Shown here: in pieces, positions 46,681 to 54,926 of the stretch | How positions within the stretch are numbered: position 1 is the stretch's first letter | How the letters are laid out: the number at the start of each line of letters is the position of its first letter | Source: Priestia megaterium NBRC 15308 = ATCC 14581 | GTDB taxonomy: Bacteria > Bacillota > Bacilli > Bacillales > Bacillaceae_H | Direction: 5' to 3' | DNA length: 64,000 bases | Assembly (NCBI RefSeq): GCF_000832985.1 | Contig: NZ_CP009920.1 | Coordinates: forward strand, 2,722,501 to 2,786,500 | Program-made: the position numbers and the translations under genes | The notes under the pieces: generated by a model | Seen by the model: only the letters and a program-made list of their open reading frames with translations | Told to the model about the DNA's origin: nothing | Databases searched by the model: none

Positions 46681-47169
46681 GCGGTAATTAATAAATTGTA
46701 CGTCAATAGGTAAATCAGCGCTGCGAATAGCTGAAATAATTTGCTGCAGGTCATCACGATTTTTACCGCTTACGCGAAGCTGATCATCTTGAATCTGGCT
46801 TTTTACTTTTAAACCGGTATTTTTAATAATTGTATTTAGCTTTTTAGCGTTGTCTTTGTCGATACCTTGAATTAGCTTGGCACGTTGTCTAACCGTTCCT
46901 CCAGAGGCGTTCTCAATTTTTCCATATGAGATATTGCGTGTAGGTACGCCGCGTTTAATAAGCTTGGAGATCAGTACGTCTTTTAACTGTTCAAGCTTAA
47001 ATTCATCATCAGAAATAAGAACAAGCTCTTCGTTTTCAAGTGAGATTTCGCTTTTACTGCCTTTAAAATCGTAGCGGGTTTTAATTTCTTTTGTTGCCAT
47101 GGTAATGCCGTTTGTTACCTCTGATAAATCGACTTGTGACACAATGTCAAATGAACTATCTTTAGCCAT
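46678..47169 (-). CDS. yitK: YajQ family nucleotide-binding protein (YitK)
   Basis: A 163-residue UPF0234/YajQ protein made of two RNA-recognition-motif-like halves. It starts [18 protein letters not shown] and has [13 protein letters not shown] and an [17 protein letters not shown] segment. GGAGGTTATT directly precedes the ATG at 47169; a longer upstream frame has no ribosome site. YajQ proteins bind nucleotides (cyclic di-GMP in Xanthomonas), but the role in Bacillus is unknown. It corresponds by place to B. subtilis yitK beside yitL. Confidence 0.93.
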   Translation of the reverse strand: MAKDSSFDIVSQVDLSEVTNGITMATKEIKTRYDFKGSKSEISLENEELVLISDDEFKLEQLKDVLISKLIKRGVPTRNISYGKIENASGGTVRQRAKLIQGIDKDNAKKLNTIIKNTGLKVKSQIQDDQLRVSGKNRDDLQQIISAIRSADLPIDVQFINYR

Positions 47170-47424
47170 AATAACCTCCATATGTAAAGAGTTTGTTCTT
47201 TTATTATAAATAAAACACAAACTGTATACAACTGATATTGAATAGAGAGCCGGTAATTGATACAATACAAGTTATGCTTTTTGTTGTAAGCTATAGAAGC
47301 AGCTTTTTTAAACAATGCATGCATTTAAGTTGATTTGAAATTTAAAATGCTGTTCGATGCAAAGGGAGAAGGTATGTGGTGACGGAATAGTCACTACTAA
47401 TTTATATAAAGGATGGATAGAACG

Positions 47425-48288
47425 ATGAATGTAGAAGCTGGGATGAAAGCGTATTTAACAGTAAACCGGGAAACGCCGATTGGTTATATGTTAGCAGAAG
47501 GTGAAGAAGAAATTTTGCTACATAAAAATGAAACAACAAGAGAACTTGCTGAAGGAGAAGAAGTAGAAGTTTTTCTATACCTTGATCAGCATGACCGTTT
47601 AACGGCAACGATGCACTTACCTCTTGTTGAAGAAGGTGTTTATGAGTGGGTCGAGGTCGTAGATGTTAATCCAGGTTTGGGCGTGTTTGTAAATATCGGC
47701 ATGAACAAAGATATGTTAATTGGTTCAACAGACTTACCTGCGCTAGAAGATCTGTGGCCAGAAGTCGGAAACAAGGTTTACTGTACAATGAAGATTTCAA
47801 AGCGCGGTAAGATGTACGGAAAAATTGCTACAGATGATGTGATGAAAGCAATGGCATTAGATGCTCCGCCCGAACTTTTTAATCGTGAAGTGAGCGGATA
47901 CATCTATCGCGTACTGCGCGTAGGTTCATTTATTATGACAGATGAAGGATATGTTGGATTTATTCATGAAAGCGAGAGACGCAAAGAACCAAAGCTTGGT
48001 ACATATGTAACAGGCCGCGTAATTAATGTAAAAGAAGACGGAACGCTAAACGTATCGCTTCTTCCGCGCAAGCAAGAAAGCATGGATGAAGATGCACAAG
48101 TACTATACGATTACATGGAAAGCCGCGGTGGCGTTATGCCATTTTGGGATAAAAGCTATCCGGAAGATATTCGTGAGCGCTTTAATATGAGTAAAGCTGC
48201 GTTCAAACGTGCGCTTGGTAAACTGATGAAAGAAGGAAAAGTTTATCAAGAAGAAGGATGGACATATTTTAAAAAAGAAGAAAACTAA
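47425..48288 (+). CDS. yitL: S1 RNA-binding domain protein (CvfB/YitL)
   Basis: A 287-residue protein with an N-terminal S1-like domain (GMKAYLTVNRETPIGYML), a second S1 domain (GVYEWVEVVDVNPGLGVFVNIG, in parts, about residues 72-92), a third (VTGRVINVKEDGTLNVSL) and a C-terminal winged-helix (FNMSKAAFKRALGKLMKEGKV). This is the architecture of CvfB, a virulence and RNA-turnover factor in staphylococci, and YitL in B. subtilis. The ATG at 47425 fits best with AAAGGATGG upstream; the ATG at 47413 lies within that site. Confidence 0.9.
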   Translation: MNVEAGMKAYLTVNRETPIGYMLAEGEEEILLHKNETTRELAEGEEVEVFLYLDQHDRLTATMHLPLVEEGVYEWVEVVDVNPGLGVFVNIGMNKDMLIGSTDLPALEDLWPEVGNKVYCTMKISKRGKMYGKIATDDVMKAMALDAPPELFNREVSGYIYRVLRVGSFIMTDEGYVGFIHESERRKEPKLGTYVTGRVINVKEDGTLNVSLLPRKQESMDEDAQVLYDYMESRGGVMPFWDKSYPEDIRERFNMSKAAFKRALGKLMKEGKVYQEEGWTYFKKEEN

Positions 48289-48290
48289 AA

Positions 48291-48325
48291 GGAGAAGCCG
48301 CTGAAAATTCAGCGGCTTCTTTTTA
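48291..48325. terminator. Bidirectional terminator after yitL
   Basis: AGAAGCCGCTGAA pairs with TTCAGCGGCTTCT around AA, followed by T5. It overlaps the stop codon of the convergent 43-codon gene. Confidence 0.88.
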
Positions 48326-48454
48326 TAAGTGATCAGTTTTTTTAGAAAATGAATGTTTTCCAAGCTCACGGTTATGCTTAGCTTGCAGATTCTTTTCGTG
48401 AAGCTTTGCGTTATTATCTTTTGCTTTTTTATCGTTATCGCTCGTTTTTGGCAT
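48323..48454 (-). CDS. Small hydrophilic 43-residue protein (DUF3941-like)
   Basis: A 43-codon frame from ATG 48454 to TAA 48323, with AAAGGGGTG about 8 nt upstream. The product starts MPKTSDNDKKAKDNNAK, is rich in Lys, Asn and His, and ends GKHSFSKKTDHL. Its composition and the SDNDKKAKDNNAK and KKTDHL ends resemble the DUF3941 group of very small Bacillaceae proteins. That family assignment is from memory. No function is known. It is too short for most length cut-offs but has a good ribosome site and a terminator. Confidence 0.65.
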   Translation of the reverse strand: MPKTSDNDKKAKDNNAKLHEKNLQAKHNRELGKHSFSKKTDHL

Positions 48455-48506
48455 CGTGATACACCCCTTTTTGGTCGTACCTTTAGAATGCCCTGACCTC
48501 TTTAAA

Positions 48507-49367
48507 TTATTCGATGTTTTCGTTCAAAAAGAAGACTGCAATCGTCCCTGGGCCAGAGTGAGAACCTATGGCTGCACCAATAATATTAATGATAAAATGT
48601 TTGGTTCCAAAACGTTCTTGAATCATCTCTTTCAGCTGAAGAGCTGTTTCTAAATCATCTCCATGGCTAATTCCAATGGTTTGAGAAGAGAGGTTTTTTC
48701 CTCGCTCTTCCATTACATCAAGCATGCGCTTAAATACTTTTTTACGGCCGCGGATTTTTTCGATTGGAATCAATTTTCCATCTTCCACATGAAGCAGCGG
48801 CTTAATATTAAGCAGACCTCCTACAAAAGCAGAAGCTTTGCTCACGCGTCCTCCTTGAGCAAGAAAATCTAAGTCATCGACCGTAAAAATATGTTCCATA
48901 TGCAGCGCGTATTGTTTTATTTTTTCTGTCATCTCTATTAGTGAGAGGTTTTGTTGTAGTAATTGTGCTGCATAATAAGTAACTACTCCTTGGCCAAGAG
49001 ATGCACATTTCGTATCGATTATCTCTAATTGAAAATCGGGATACTTTTCTAGGAGTTCTTCTCGAATCATCATTGCTGTTTGATATGTACCGGATAATTC
49101 TGAAGAAAAAGCTAAATAAACGCACGAATCACCTGATTTAGCTATGTCTTCAAAGACTTCATACATAGTAGTTGGAGCCGCTTGAGATGTTTTTGGCATC
49201 TTGCCTTTACGGATAGCTTCGTAGACAGAAGCTGGCTCAATCGTTTGTAGATCTAAAAATTCTTGATTATCCAGGCTTACGCGAAGTGGTAAAAAGCCAA
49301 CGTTATTTTCTTGAAAAAAGGATAAAGGCAAATCGCTTGCACTATCGGTTAAAAGTTTAATTGACAT
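48507..49367 (-). CDS. DegV family fatty-acid-binding protein (YitS-like)
   Basis: A 286-residue DegV protein. It starts MSIKLLTDSASDLP, the family's N-terminal signature, followed by TSQAAPTTMYEVFE, FSSELSGTYQTA and FTVDDLDFLAQGGRVSKASAFVGG. DegV proteins bind long-chain fatty acids and in several Firmicutes act as FakB-type partners of a fatty acid kinase. The ATG at 49367 is chosen because GGAAGGTG is 6 nt upstream. Its position next to yitT matches B. subtilis yitS. Confidence 0.92.
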   Translation of the reverse strand: MSIKLLTDSASDLPLSFFQENNVGFLPLRVSLDNQEFLDLQTIEPASVYEAIRKGKMPKTSQAAPTTMYEVFEDIAKSGDSCVYLAFSSELSGTYQTAMMIREELLEKYPDFQLEIIDTKCASLGQGVVTYYAAQLLQQNLSLIEMTEKIKQYALHMEHIFTVDDLDFLAQGGRVSKASAFVGGLLNIKPLLHVEDGKLIPIEKIRGRKKVFKRMLDVMEERGKNLSSQTIGISHGDDLETALQLKEMIQERFGTKHFIINIIGAAIGSHSGPGTIAVFFLNENIE

Positions 49368-49617
49368 AAATGTCACCTTCCTAATTGCATTTATAAAATA
49401 TTAAATGAATTTGATGTATAAACATTGAGAAGCGTTATATACGATATAGTATTAGTGTATAAGCACTTTGAGGAAAATACAATTTTTGAATAAGTTTTTT
49501 TAATTCTGCCAAATCGTACATACTATATGTACTAACTATTTTAAAGATGCTGACTTTATTCATTTTATAAATGGGTATAGGAGAGTAAGAAGTTTTAAAA
49601 AAGCGGAGGTCGGTCAT

Positions 49618-50463
49618 TTGAATATGTGGCTTGAAACAAAAAAAGCGATAGTCGTCTTGGTAGGAGCATTATTGAATGCGCTTGCGCTCAACTTGTTTTT
49701 GATACCTGCTAATGTATATTCGAGCGGCTTTACAGGAGTAGCGCAGCTTGTTTCGAGTATCGTGACAGATTACACCCCTTTTACTATTTCCACGGGAGTG
49801 TTGTTGTTGTTGTTAAATATTCCTGTAACTATTTTAGGGTGGAAAAAAGTTGGGAAGTCATTTACTGTTTACAGCTTTATCAGCGTTGCTGCAACAACTT
49901 TGTTTCTTGGAATTATTCCTATTCAAGCACTTTCTAAAGACATCATCCTTAACGCAGTTTTTGGAGGCGTTATTTTAGCGGTAGGGGTAGGGATTACATT
50001 AAAATTTGGAGCTTCAACTGGTGGGCTCGATATTATTGCCCTGATTTTGTCTCGAGTAAAAGACCGACCAATTGGCACTTATATGTTCATATTAAACGCA
50101 ATTATTATCGTGCTAGCAGGTCTTTTATATGGTGCTGAGAAGTCACTCTATACGCTTGTGACGCTTTATACAACTACTCGCGTCATTGATGTTATTCATA
50201 CGCGTCATGTCAAACTCACAGCAATGATCGTAACAAAAAAAGGAGTGGAGCTAAGAAAGGCGATTCACGCCAAACTCGTGCGAGGGATTACGGCGGTACC
50301 GGCTAAAGGCGGCTTTACAAATGAAGATAAAGAAATGCTGATGATTGTTTTGACCAGATATGAATTATATGACTTGGAACGAGTGATTAAAGAGGTAGAT
50401 CCTAAAGCATTTACCAATATCGTTCAGACAACGGGAATCTTTGGTTTGTTTCGCAAGGATTAA
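49618..50463 (+). CDS. yitT: YitT family (DUF161/DUF2179) membrane protein
   Basis: A 281-residue membrane protein with five to six hydrophobic segments in residues 8-180 and a C-terminal cytosolic DUF2179 domain (VTKKGVELRKAIHAKLVRGIT, in parts). The segment LNLFLIPANVYSSGFTGVAQL is typical of the family. I use TTG at 49618 because GGAGGT lies 7 nt upstream; the ATG two codons later is also possible. The function is unknown. It is divergent from the DegV gene, as in B. subtilis. Confidence 0.88.
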   Translation: MNMWLETKKAIVVLVGALLNALALNLFLIPANVYSSGFTGVAQLVSSIVTDYTPFTISTGVLLLLLNIPVTILGWKKVGKSFTVYSFISVAATTLFLGIIPIQALSKDIILNAVFGGVILAVGVGITLKFGASTGGLDIIALILSRVKDRPIGTYMFILNAIIIVLAGLLYGAEKSLYTLVTLYTTTRVIDVIHTRHVKLTAMIVTKKGVELRKAIHAKLVRGITAVPAKGGFTNEDKEMLMIVLTRYELYDLERVIKEVDPKAFTNIVQTTGIFGLFRKD

Positions 50464-50498
50464 AAAAGGTCCAGGTATTAATTACCTGGACCTTTTGT
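50461..50498. terminator. Bidirectional terminator between yitT and the repeat-protein gene
   Basis: AAAAGGTCCAGGTA pairs with TACCTGGACCTTTT around TTAAT, with T-rich tails in both directions. Confidence 0.92.
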
Positions 50499-50499
50499 A

Positions 50500-51126
50500 T
50501 TAATGTGTACCTTTTAAGTCATTAGAAAGTTCTTGAAGCTGAGCTTGTTCTTCAGGAGAAGCATTTTGCTGCGCATGAGACAGCATATCAGCTGCAATGT
50601 TTTCACCCGAAGCTGCAGACGTATGAGCCTGAGACGTTTGATGATTTTGACCAGCAGCTCCCAATGTATTCTGAAGCTGCTGAAGCTGAGCTTGTTCTTC
50701 AGGAGAAGCGCTTTGCTGTGCATGAGATAATATATCAGCTGCTACGCTTTCACTGGACGTGTGAGCTTTACCGTGAGCGTGAGACTGACCGCCTTCTAAA
50801 GTGTTTTGAAGCTGTTCAAGCTGTGCCTTCTCTTCGGAAGAAGCATTCTGAACGATATGAGACAGCGTATCAGACGTAATGTCTGCGCTTTTCTCTTGTG
50901 AATGTGATTCTCCATCTGTATCGTACGCTTGATGCAATGAGTTTTGGAATTGCTTCAGCTGCTCTTGCTCCTCAGGAGAAGCGTTAGAAGCAATGCTATT
51001 TAATACACCTTCTGAAATATCAAGTTCACCGTTGCCGTGCTTTTGACGGTGAAGCTGATCTTCTGAATGGCCGGATACTGCATTTCGAATCGCATCTTTT
51101 ACTTGACCAAAAAGTGAATTTTTCAT
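50500..51126 (-). CDS. Hydrophilic protein with four internal repeats (unknown function)
   Basis: A 208-residue acidic, Gln/Ser/His-rich protein without membrane segments. Four imperfect repeats share the core (N/S)AS.EE(Q/K).QL.Q(L/F)QN.L: ASPEEQEQLKQFQNSL, ASSEEKAQLEQLQNTL, ASPEEQAQLQQLQNTL and ASPEEQAQLQELSNDL. Each is preceded by a helix-like D(I/M/T)LSHAQQ-type segment and the linkers are rich in His, Ser and Gly. The last two copies are nearly identical also at DNA level. The N-terminus MKNSLFGQVKDAIRNAVSG is different and may be a separate domain. GGAGG lies 10 nt upstream. The gene starts 3 nt after the stop of a 50-residue gene. I do not recognise a function. Confidence 0.75.
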   Translation of the reverse strand: MKNSLFGQVKDAIRNAVSGHSEDQLHRQKHGNGELDISEGVLNSIASNASPEEQEQLKQFQNSLHQAYDTDGESHSQEKSADITSDTLSHIVQNASSEEKAQLEQLQNTLEGGQSHAHGKAHTSSESVAADILSHAQQSASPEEQAQLQQLQNTLGAAGQNHQTSQAHTSAASGENIAADMLSHAQQNASPEEQAQLQELSNDLKGTH

Positions 51127-51129
51127 AAG

Positions 51130-51282
51130 TTACTGTCCTCCATGAGGAGTTTGGCGCTGCTGAGCTTGAAATGCTTCTGCCTCTGCCATAGTCATATGAT
51201 AAGGAATTCGTTCATCATGTTTTTGAACTGCGTCTGCACCTTGTTTCACAAAACGTTTTGATCGATTGCCTCTGCCCATCAT
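51130..51282 (-). CDS. Small basic protein of 50 residues (unknown)
   Basis: A frame from ATG 51282 to TAA 51130, with a strong GAGGAGG 6 nt upstream. The product begins MMGRGNRSKRFVKQGADAV, continues with HDERIPYHMTMAEAEAFQA and ends in a Gln/Pro/Gly tail. It is basic at the N-terminus and acidic in the middle. It lies 3 nt before the repeat-protein gene and is clearly in one operon with it. No family was recognised. Confidence 0.72.
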   Translation of the reverse strand: MMGRGNRSKRFVKQGADAVQKHDERIPYHMTMAEAEAFQAQQRQTPHGGQ

Positions 51283-51306
51283 AAATTCCTCCTCGTAATA
51301 TAAATA

Positions 51307-51335
51307 AAACCGACACCTTAAGAAGTGTCGGTTAT
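51307..51335 (-). terminator. Terminator of yitU (- strand)
   Basis: AACCGACAC pairs with GTGTCGGTT. Read on the - strand it is followed by TTTATTTA, so it serves the HAD gene rather than a + strand transcript. Confidence 0.75.
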
Positions 51336-51400
51336 AGTGTGTACTAAATAAAAAAAATGATAGCGATAAAAATTTACCTTGCTTTTCAAAAAAAGCTAAG

Positions 51401-52213
51401 TTATAAATTTAACGTTTTTTCCAAATAATAAGCAATACCATCATTTTCATTCGATTTTGTTACTTCACGCGCTAGCTGTTTTAATTCGCTAATACCATTT
51501 TCCATGGCGATACCGTGTCCTGCAAATTTAATCATTTCAAAATCATTGTCTTCATCTCCAAACGCAATAATTCGTTCGCGTGGAATTTGATAATGATTAG
51601 CTACGCGCTCAAGACCTACAGCTTTATTAAGTCCTTTTTTTACAATTTCAACGACATGCCAAGGTGCTCCCCAGCGTCTATGTTCTAGTACTTCTGCATG
51701 AACATCTGAAAGGTGAGAGCGTATATCTTGTACATGTTCTTCATCTGCGTGAATTAAAATAGACGTTGGATCGTGCTGCAGCGTATGACGCAAATCACCT
51801 GTTTGTAATTTAGGATCCCCTAGGCTAAGTACATCCATTAATTTTCGATCTTCAAAATGAAGATACACATCATCTTGTACTTCTGCCATGATATTGTTGA
51901 TGCGATAGTCTTGCATAGCTGTCACAATGTCATGGACAGTGCGGCGGTTTAAAGGTTCGTGATGCGTGCCGAAATCAGGCTGAAGGGGGTGATGGACAAG
52001 CGCTCCGTTAAAGTTTACGATAGGCGTGGATAAATCTAATTCGCTGTAATACATAGCACTGGAACGATAAGGTCTTCCAGTTGCAATCATTACAATATGT
52101 CCTTCTTGTTTGGCTTTTTCTAATACCCGTTTCGTTGTAGGTGAAATGGTTTTTTCATTCGTTAACAATGTTCCATCCAGATCTAAGGCGATTAAGTGTT
52201 GATCGTTTCTCAT
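51401..52213 (-). CDS. yitU: Cof-type HAD family phosphatase (YitU)
   Basis: A 270-residue HAD hydrolase of the Cof subfamily. Motif I is ALDLDGTLL (residues 9-17, nucleophile Asp), motif II is IATGRPYR, motif III is the Lys near NKAVGLE and motif IV is FGDEDNDFEM. A C2-type cap lies between residues about 85 and 190. Such enzymes dephosphorylate sugar phosphates or flavin precursors; YitU of B. subtilis has been linked to the riboflavin pathway phosphatase step. AAAGGAGCC precedes the ATG. Confidence 0.9.
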   Translation of the reverse strand: MRNDQHLIALDLDGTLLTNEKTISPTTKRVLEKAKQEGHIVMIATGRPYRSSAMYYSELDLSTPIVNFNGALVHHPLQPDFGTHHEPLNRRTVHDIVTAMQDYRINNIMAEVQDDVYLHFEDRKLMDVLSLGDPKLQTGDLRHTLQHDPTSILIHADEEHVQDIRSHLSDVHAEVLEHRRWGAPWHVVEIVKKGLNKAVGLERVANHYQIPRERIIAFGDEDNDFEMIKFAGHGIAMENGISELKQLAREVTKSNENDGIAYYLEKTLNL

Positions 52214-52448
52214 ATAGGGCTCCTTTTAAATTGAAGTAGTTATACGATTATATTGAATTCTACTAATATTCATGCTTGTATTCCCATATTTTACACAACT
52301 TTTCCTTAGGAGCAAAGCAGAACGATTGACATGCAAAAGCTGTCTTGTTACGGTGTAAGACATAGTTATTGATTGCTTACGATAAATTGTTTAAGGGTAT
52401 ATTTAATACGTGAAGATAATTACGGAAGTAAAAGAAAGGAGAATGAAT

Positions 52449-52757
52449 ATGGATAAACAGTTAGAAGATAAAATCATGGAATCACTAGAAGAAGTAATTG
52501 ATCCAGAGCTTGGCGTTGATATCGTAAATTTAGGCTTAGTGTACGGTGTAGAAATGGAAGAAAACAACACGGTTATCGTGACGATGACGTTAACTTCTAT
52601 CGGCTGCCCGCTGGCTGGTGTGATTGGCGAACAAGTGAAAAAACAATTAATTTCGCTTGAAGAAGTAGAAAATGTAGAAGTGAATATCACATTTAATCCG
52701 CCATGGGATAAAGATCGCATGACGCGCTACGCTAAAATTGCATTAGGTGTTCAATAA
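52449..52757 (+). CDS. yitW: MIP18/SufT family Fe-S assembly protein (YitW)
   Basis: A 102-residue DUF59/MIP18 protein with IDPELGVDIVNLGLVYG (about residues 17-33), the conserved Cys in TSIGCPLAG and a FNPPWDKDRMT end. Family members assist Fe-S cluster delivery, and the orthologue YitW is also called SufT. The start at 52449 follows AAAGGAG with 7-nt spacing; the ATG two codons upstream is too close to it. It ends at a shared terminator with the fnr-like gene. Confidence 0.9.
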   Translation: MDKQLEDKIMESLEEVIDPELGVDIVNLGLVYGVEMEENNTVIVTMTLTSIGCPLAGVIGEQVKKQLISLEEVENVEVNITFNPPWDKDRMTRYAKIALGVQ

Positions 52758-52793
52758 GAAAAAAGCCATCAACGATGGCTTTTTTTCTTATTC
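52757..52793. terminator. Bidirectional terminator between yitW and the fnr-like gene
   Basis: AAGAAAAAAGCCATC pairs with GATGGCTTTTTTTCTT around AAC. It overlaps the fnr-like stop codon. Confidence 0.92.
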
Positions 52794-53485
52794 AATTCTG
52801 CACAATTCCACAGGGCAGTCCTCACAGTCTATTTCTTTCTTTAAAAAAGAAAGCTTATGAATGATGATTTTTCCATCTGCCATTGAAATCACTTCGTTTT
52901 TTCGCAACTCAGCGAGCATGCGATTGACCACTTCTCGAGATGTCCCGCATAGATTGGCGATTTCTTGATTGGTCAACGTTACGTTTAATAAAATACCATC
53001 TGGCTTCATTACTCCAAAGCTATTAGACATGCGGATCAGAGTAGAATAGAGAGCACCTTTTTTCCATTTAGAATTAAGTCTCTAAATTTTGTCTGCATTC
53101 GTTTAATTTGTAGTCCCATCCACTTCATGTACTCCATAGAAAGAGCAGGGTATTGTGCTAGTTCGTTTTCTAACACCCGTTTTTGAATACTGATTGCCGT
53201 ACAAGGTTCAATAGCTTTTGCTTGAAGCATATGGGGAGTAGATCCGCAAAACAGCATGACTTCCCCGACTAAGTCTCCTGAACTCGCCAGCTGAAGCGTC
53301 AGCTCGCGTCCTTCCGGTGTCACTTTACCTACTTGCACGGCCCCTGATGTAATAAAAAATAAATGAGTTGAAGTCGAACCTTCTTGAAAGAGAAAGTCAC
53401 CTTTTTTAAACGAAATTTTATGATCAAAGCTCATAAAAAATTGCTGCAGCTCATTCGAAAAAGAATCCGTTGTGATGTTCATCAT
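52788..53485 (-). pseudogene. fnr: fnr-like Crp/Fnr regulator split by a one-base frameshift
   Basis: The N-terminal frame (53485-53036) encodes a cyclic-nucleotide-binding-type domain and dimer helix up to LILNGKK. It then shifts and stops. The second frame (52788-53030 and beyond) continues with SNSFGVMKPDGILLNVTLTN and a Crp-type helix-turn-helix NQEIANLCGTSREVVNRMLAEL. It ends CEDCPVELC, a Cx2Cx4C triad identical in spacing to the [4Fe-4S] ligands at the C-terminus of B. subtilis Fnr. An Asp at residue 136 in FRDLILNG could be the fourth ligand. One added A in the A6 tract at 53058-53063 restores a single frame of about 232 codons (GKKGALYSTLIRMSNSFG). The intact product would be an oxygen sensor. 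Loss of function, a sequencing error or slippage are all possible. Confidence 0.85.
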
Positions 53486-53765
53486 GTTATCACCTTTTAA
53501 TTAAAATTTTTGCGACTGCTACTTATTAATCTATTAAGTTAGAACAGTCTGTATATGCTGTACGTCCACTAGCCGTATAAAAAAATGTCATACGGATGAT
53601 TTTATCGATATTCTTATTATACACAAAAACAACCAGTGTTTTCCAAAACTATCTGTGAACAATTTCTAAACAAAAATAGAAAGATAGTTATAAAAATAAA
53701 AACTTATGAATAAATAAAAATGTTTAAAAATATAGAATAAAGTGTTGGATTTTTTAAATATTCAT
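53486..53765. other. AT-rich region between the fnr-like gene and argC
   Basis: No gene is seen. It contains TATGAATAAATAAAAATG near 53705-53722, a weak ARG-box-like sequence upstream of the arg promoter, and an imperfect TGTGAACAATTTCTAA near 53654. The promoter of the fnr-like gene was not resolved. Confidence 0.4.
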
Positions 53766-53807
53766 TTGATTTTATTTTTATACGGTATTATAATGATAAA
53801 TAATTCA
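53766..53807 (+). promoter_or_regulatory. Promoter and ARG box of the arginine biosynthesis operon
   Basis: TTGATT (53766-53771) and TATAAT (53789-53794) are 17 bp apart, a good sigma-A promoter. TGATAAATAATTCA at 53794-53807 matches 12 of 14 positions of the ArgR/AhrC half-palindrome TGAATWWWWATTCA and covers the start point, so repression by arginine is expected. Confidence 0.75.
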
Positions 53808-53836
53808 AATAGATACGTGGAAAAAGGAGTTTTAAA

Positions 53837-54880
53837 ATGAAAGAATACAAGGTAGGAATTGTTGGAGCAACAGGGTATGGAGGAGTAGAACTGATTCGTT
53901 TGTTAGCGAATCACCCACATTTTCATGTTTATGCAGTTTATTCATCCTCTCAGGATGGGATGGAACTAGCAGAAGTTTATCCTCACCTTTCTAATACTGT
54001 ATATACACTGCAAGATATAAACCCTAAGAAGATGGCTGAAGAATTAGATTTAGTGTTTACAGCAACTCCGTCCGGTGTTTCTAGCAAACTTGTACCTCAA
54101 TTAATAGAAGAAGGAATAAAAGTGGTAGATCTATCTGGAGATTTTAGATTAAAAACAGAAGCGCTTTATGAAAAATGGTACAAAAAGCCTGCTGCGGATG
54201 GAATATTTTTGCATCAGTCTGTGTATGGATTATCAGAATGGTTTGCAGACGAAGTTGAAAGCAGTACGTTCGTTGCGAATCCGGGTTGTTATCCAACAGC
54301 TACACTGCTTGGGTTAGCTCCCCTCGTTAGTAAACAAATGGTGAAATCAAACTCTATTATCATTGATGCAAAGTCCGGGATCTCAGGAGCAGGACGCGGT
54401 CTTTCGCAAATGGCTCATTATGCTGAAATCAATGAAAATATGAAAATATACAAAGTTAATCACCATCAGCATATCCCAGAAATCGAATCTATTTTAGAAA
54501 AGTGGGATGAAGAAATTGGCCACGTTACGTTCAGTACGCACTTAGTTCCAATGACGCGAGGGATTATGAGTACAATATACGCTGAACTTTCTGAAGAAAG
54601 CTCAGTACAAGAGCTTCATCAGCTATATGTAGATACATATCAAAACTCCCCGTTCGTTCGCGTTCGAAAAGCTGGTGAATTTCCGTCTACTAAAGAAGTA
54701 AGTGCATCAAATTATTGCGATATCGGTGTTGCATTTGACGAACGAACAAAGCGTGTCACGATTGTTTCTGTCATTGATAACTTAGTTAAAGGGGCAGCCG
54801 GCCAGGCCATTCAAAATGCCAATATCATGATGGGATTTGAACAGCAAGCGGGTATCGGGCTACTGCCTGTCTTCCCATAA
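53837..54880 (+). CDS. argC: N-acetyl-gamma-glutamyl-phosphate reductase
   Basis: ArgC, 347 residues, reduces N-acetylglutamyl phosphate to the semialdehyde with NADPH. The N-terminal motif VGIVGATGYGGVELIRLL, the active-site Cys in FVANPGCYPTAT (about residue 153) and KSGISGAGRG are diagnostic. AAAAAGGAG precedes the ATG. It is the first gene of the operon; argJ follows after 46 nt. Confidence 0.96.
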   Translation: MKEYKVGIVGATGYGGVELIRLLANHPHFHVYAVYSSSQDGMELAEVYPHLSNTVYTLQDINPKKMAEELDLVFTATPSGVSSKLVPQLIEEGIKVVDLSGDFRLKTEALYEKWYKKPAADGIFLHQSVYGLSEWFADEVESSTFVANPGCYPTATLLGLAPLVSKQMVKSNSIIIDAKSGISGAGRGLSQMAHYAEINENMKIYKVNHHQHIPEIESILEKWDEEIGHVTFSTHLVPMTRGIMSTIYAELSEESSVQELHQLYVDTYQNSPFVRVRKAGEFPSTKEVSASNYCDIGVAFDERTKRVTIVSVIDNLVKGAAGQAIQNANIMMGFEQQAGIGLLPVFP

Positions 54881-54926
54881 AGTCAACAGCATCACTAATC
54901 ACGATAAAAGCAGGAGGGAACGTATA

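Noticed and set aside
46877-47074. Frame antisense to yajQ, and similar antisense frames across addB, rocA, argD, carB and argF
   Set aside because: Each is a shadow of a conserved gene on the other strand and lacks a ribosome site.
53654-53669. Possible Fnr box TGTGAACAATTTCTAA upstream of the fnr-like gene and argC
   Set aside because: Only the left half fits TGTGA-N6-TCACA; the right half does not.
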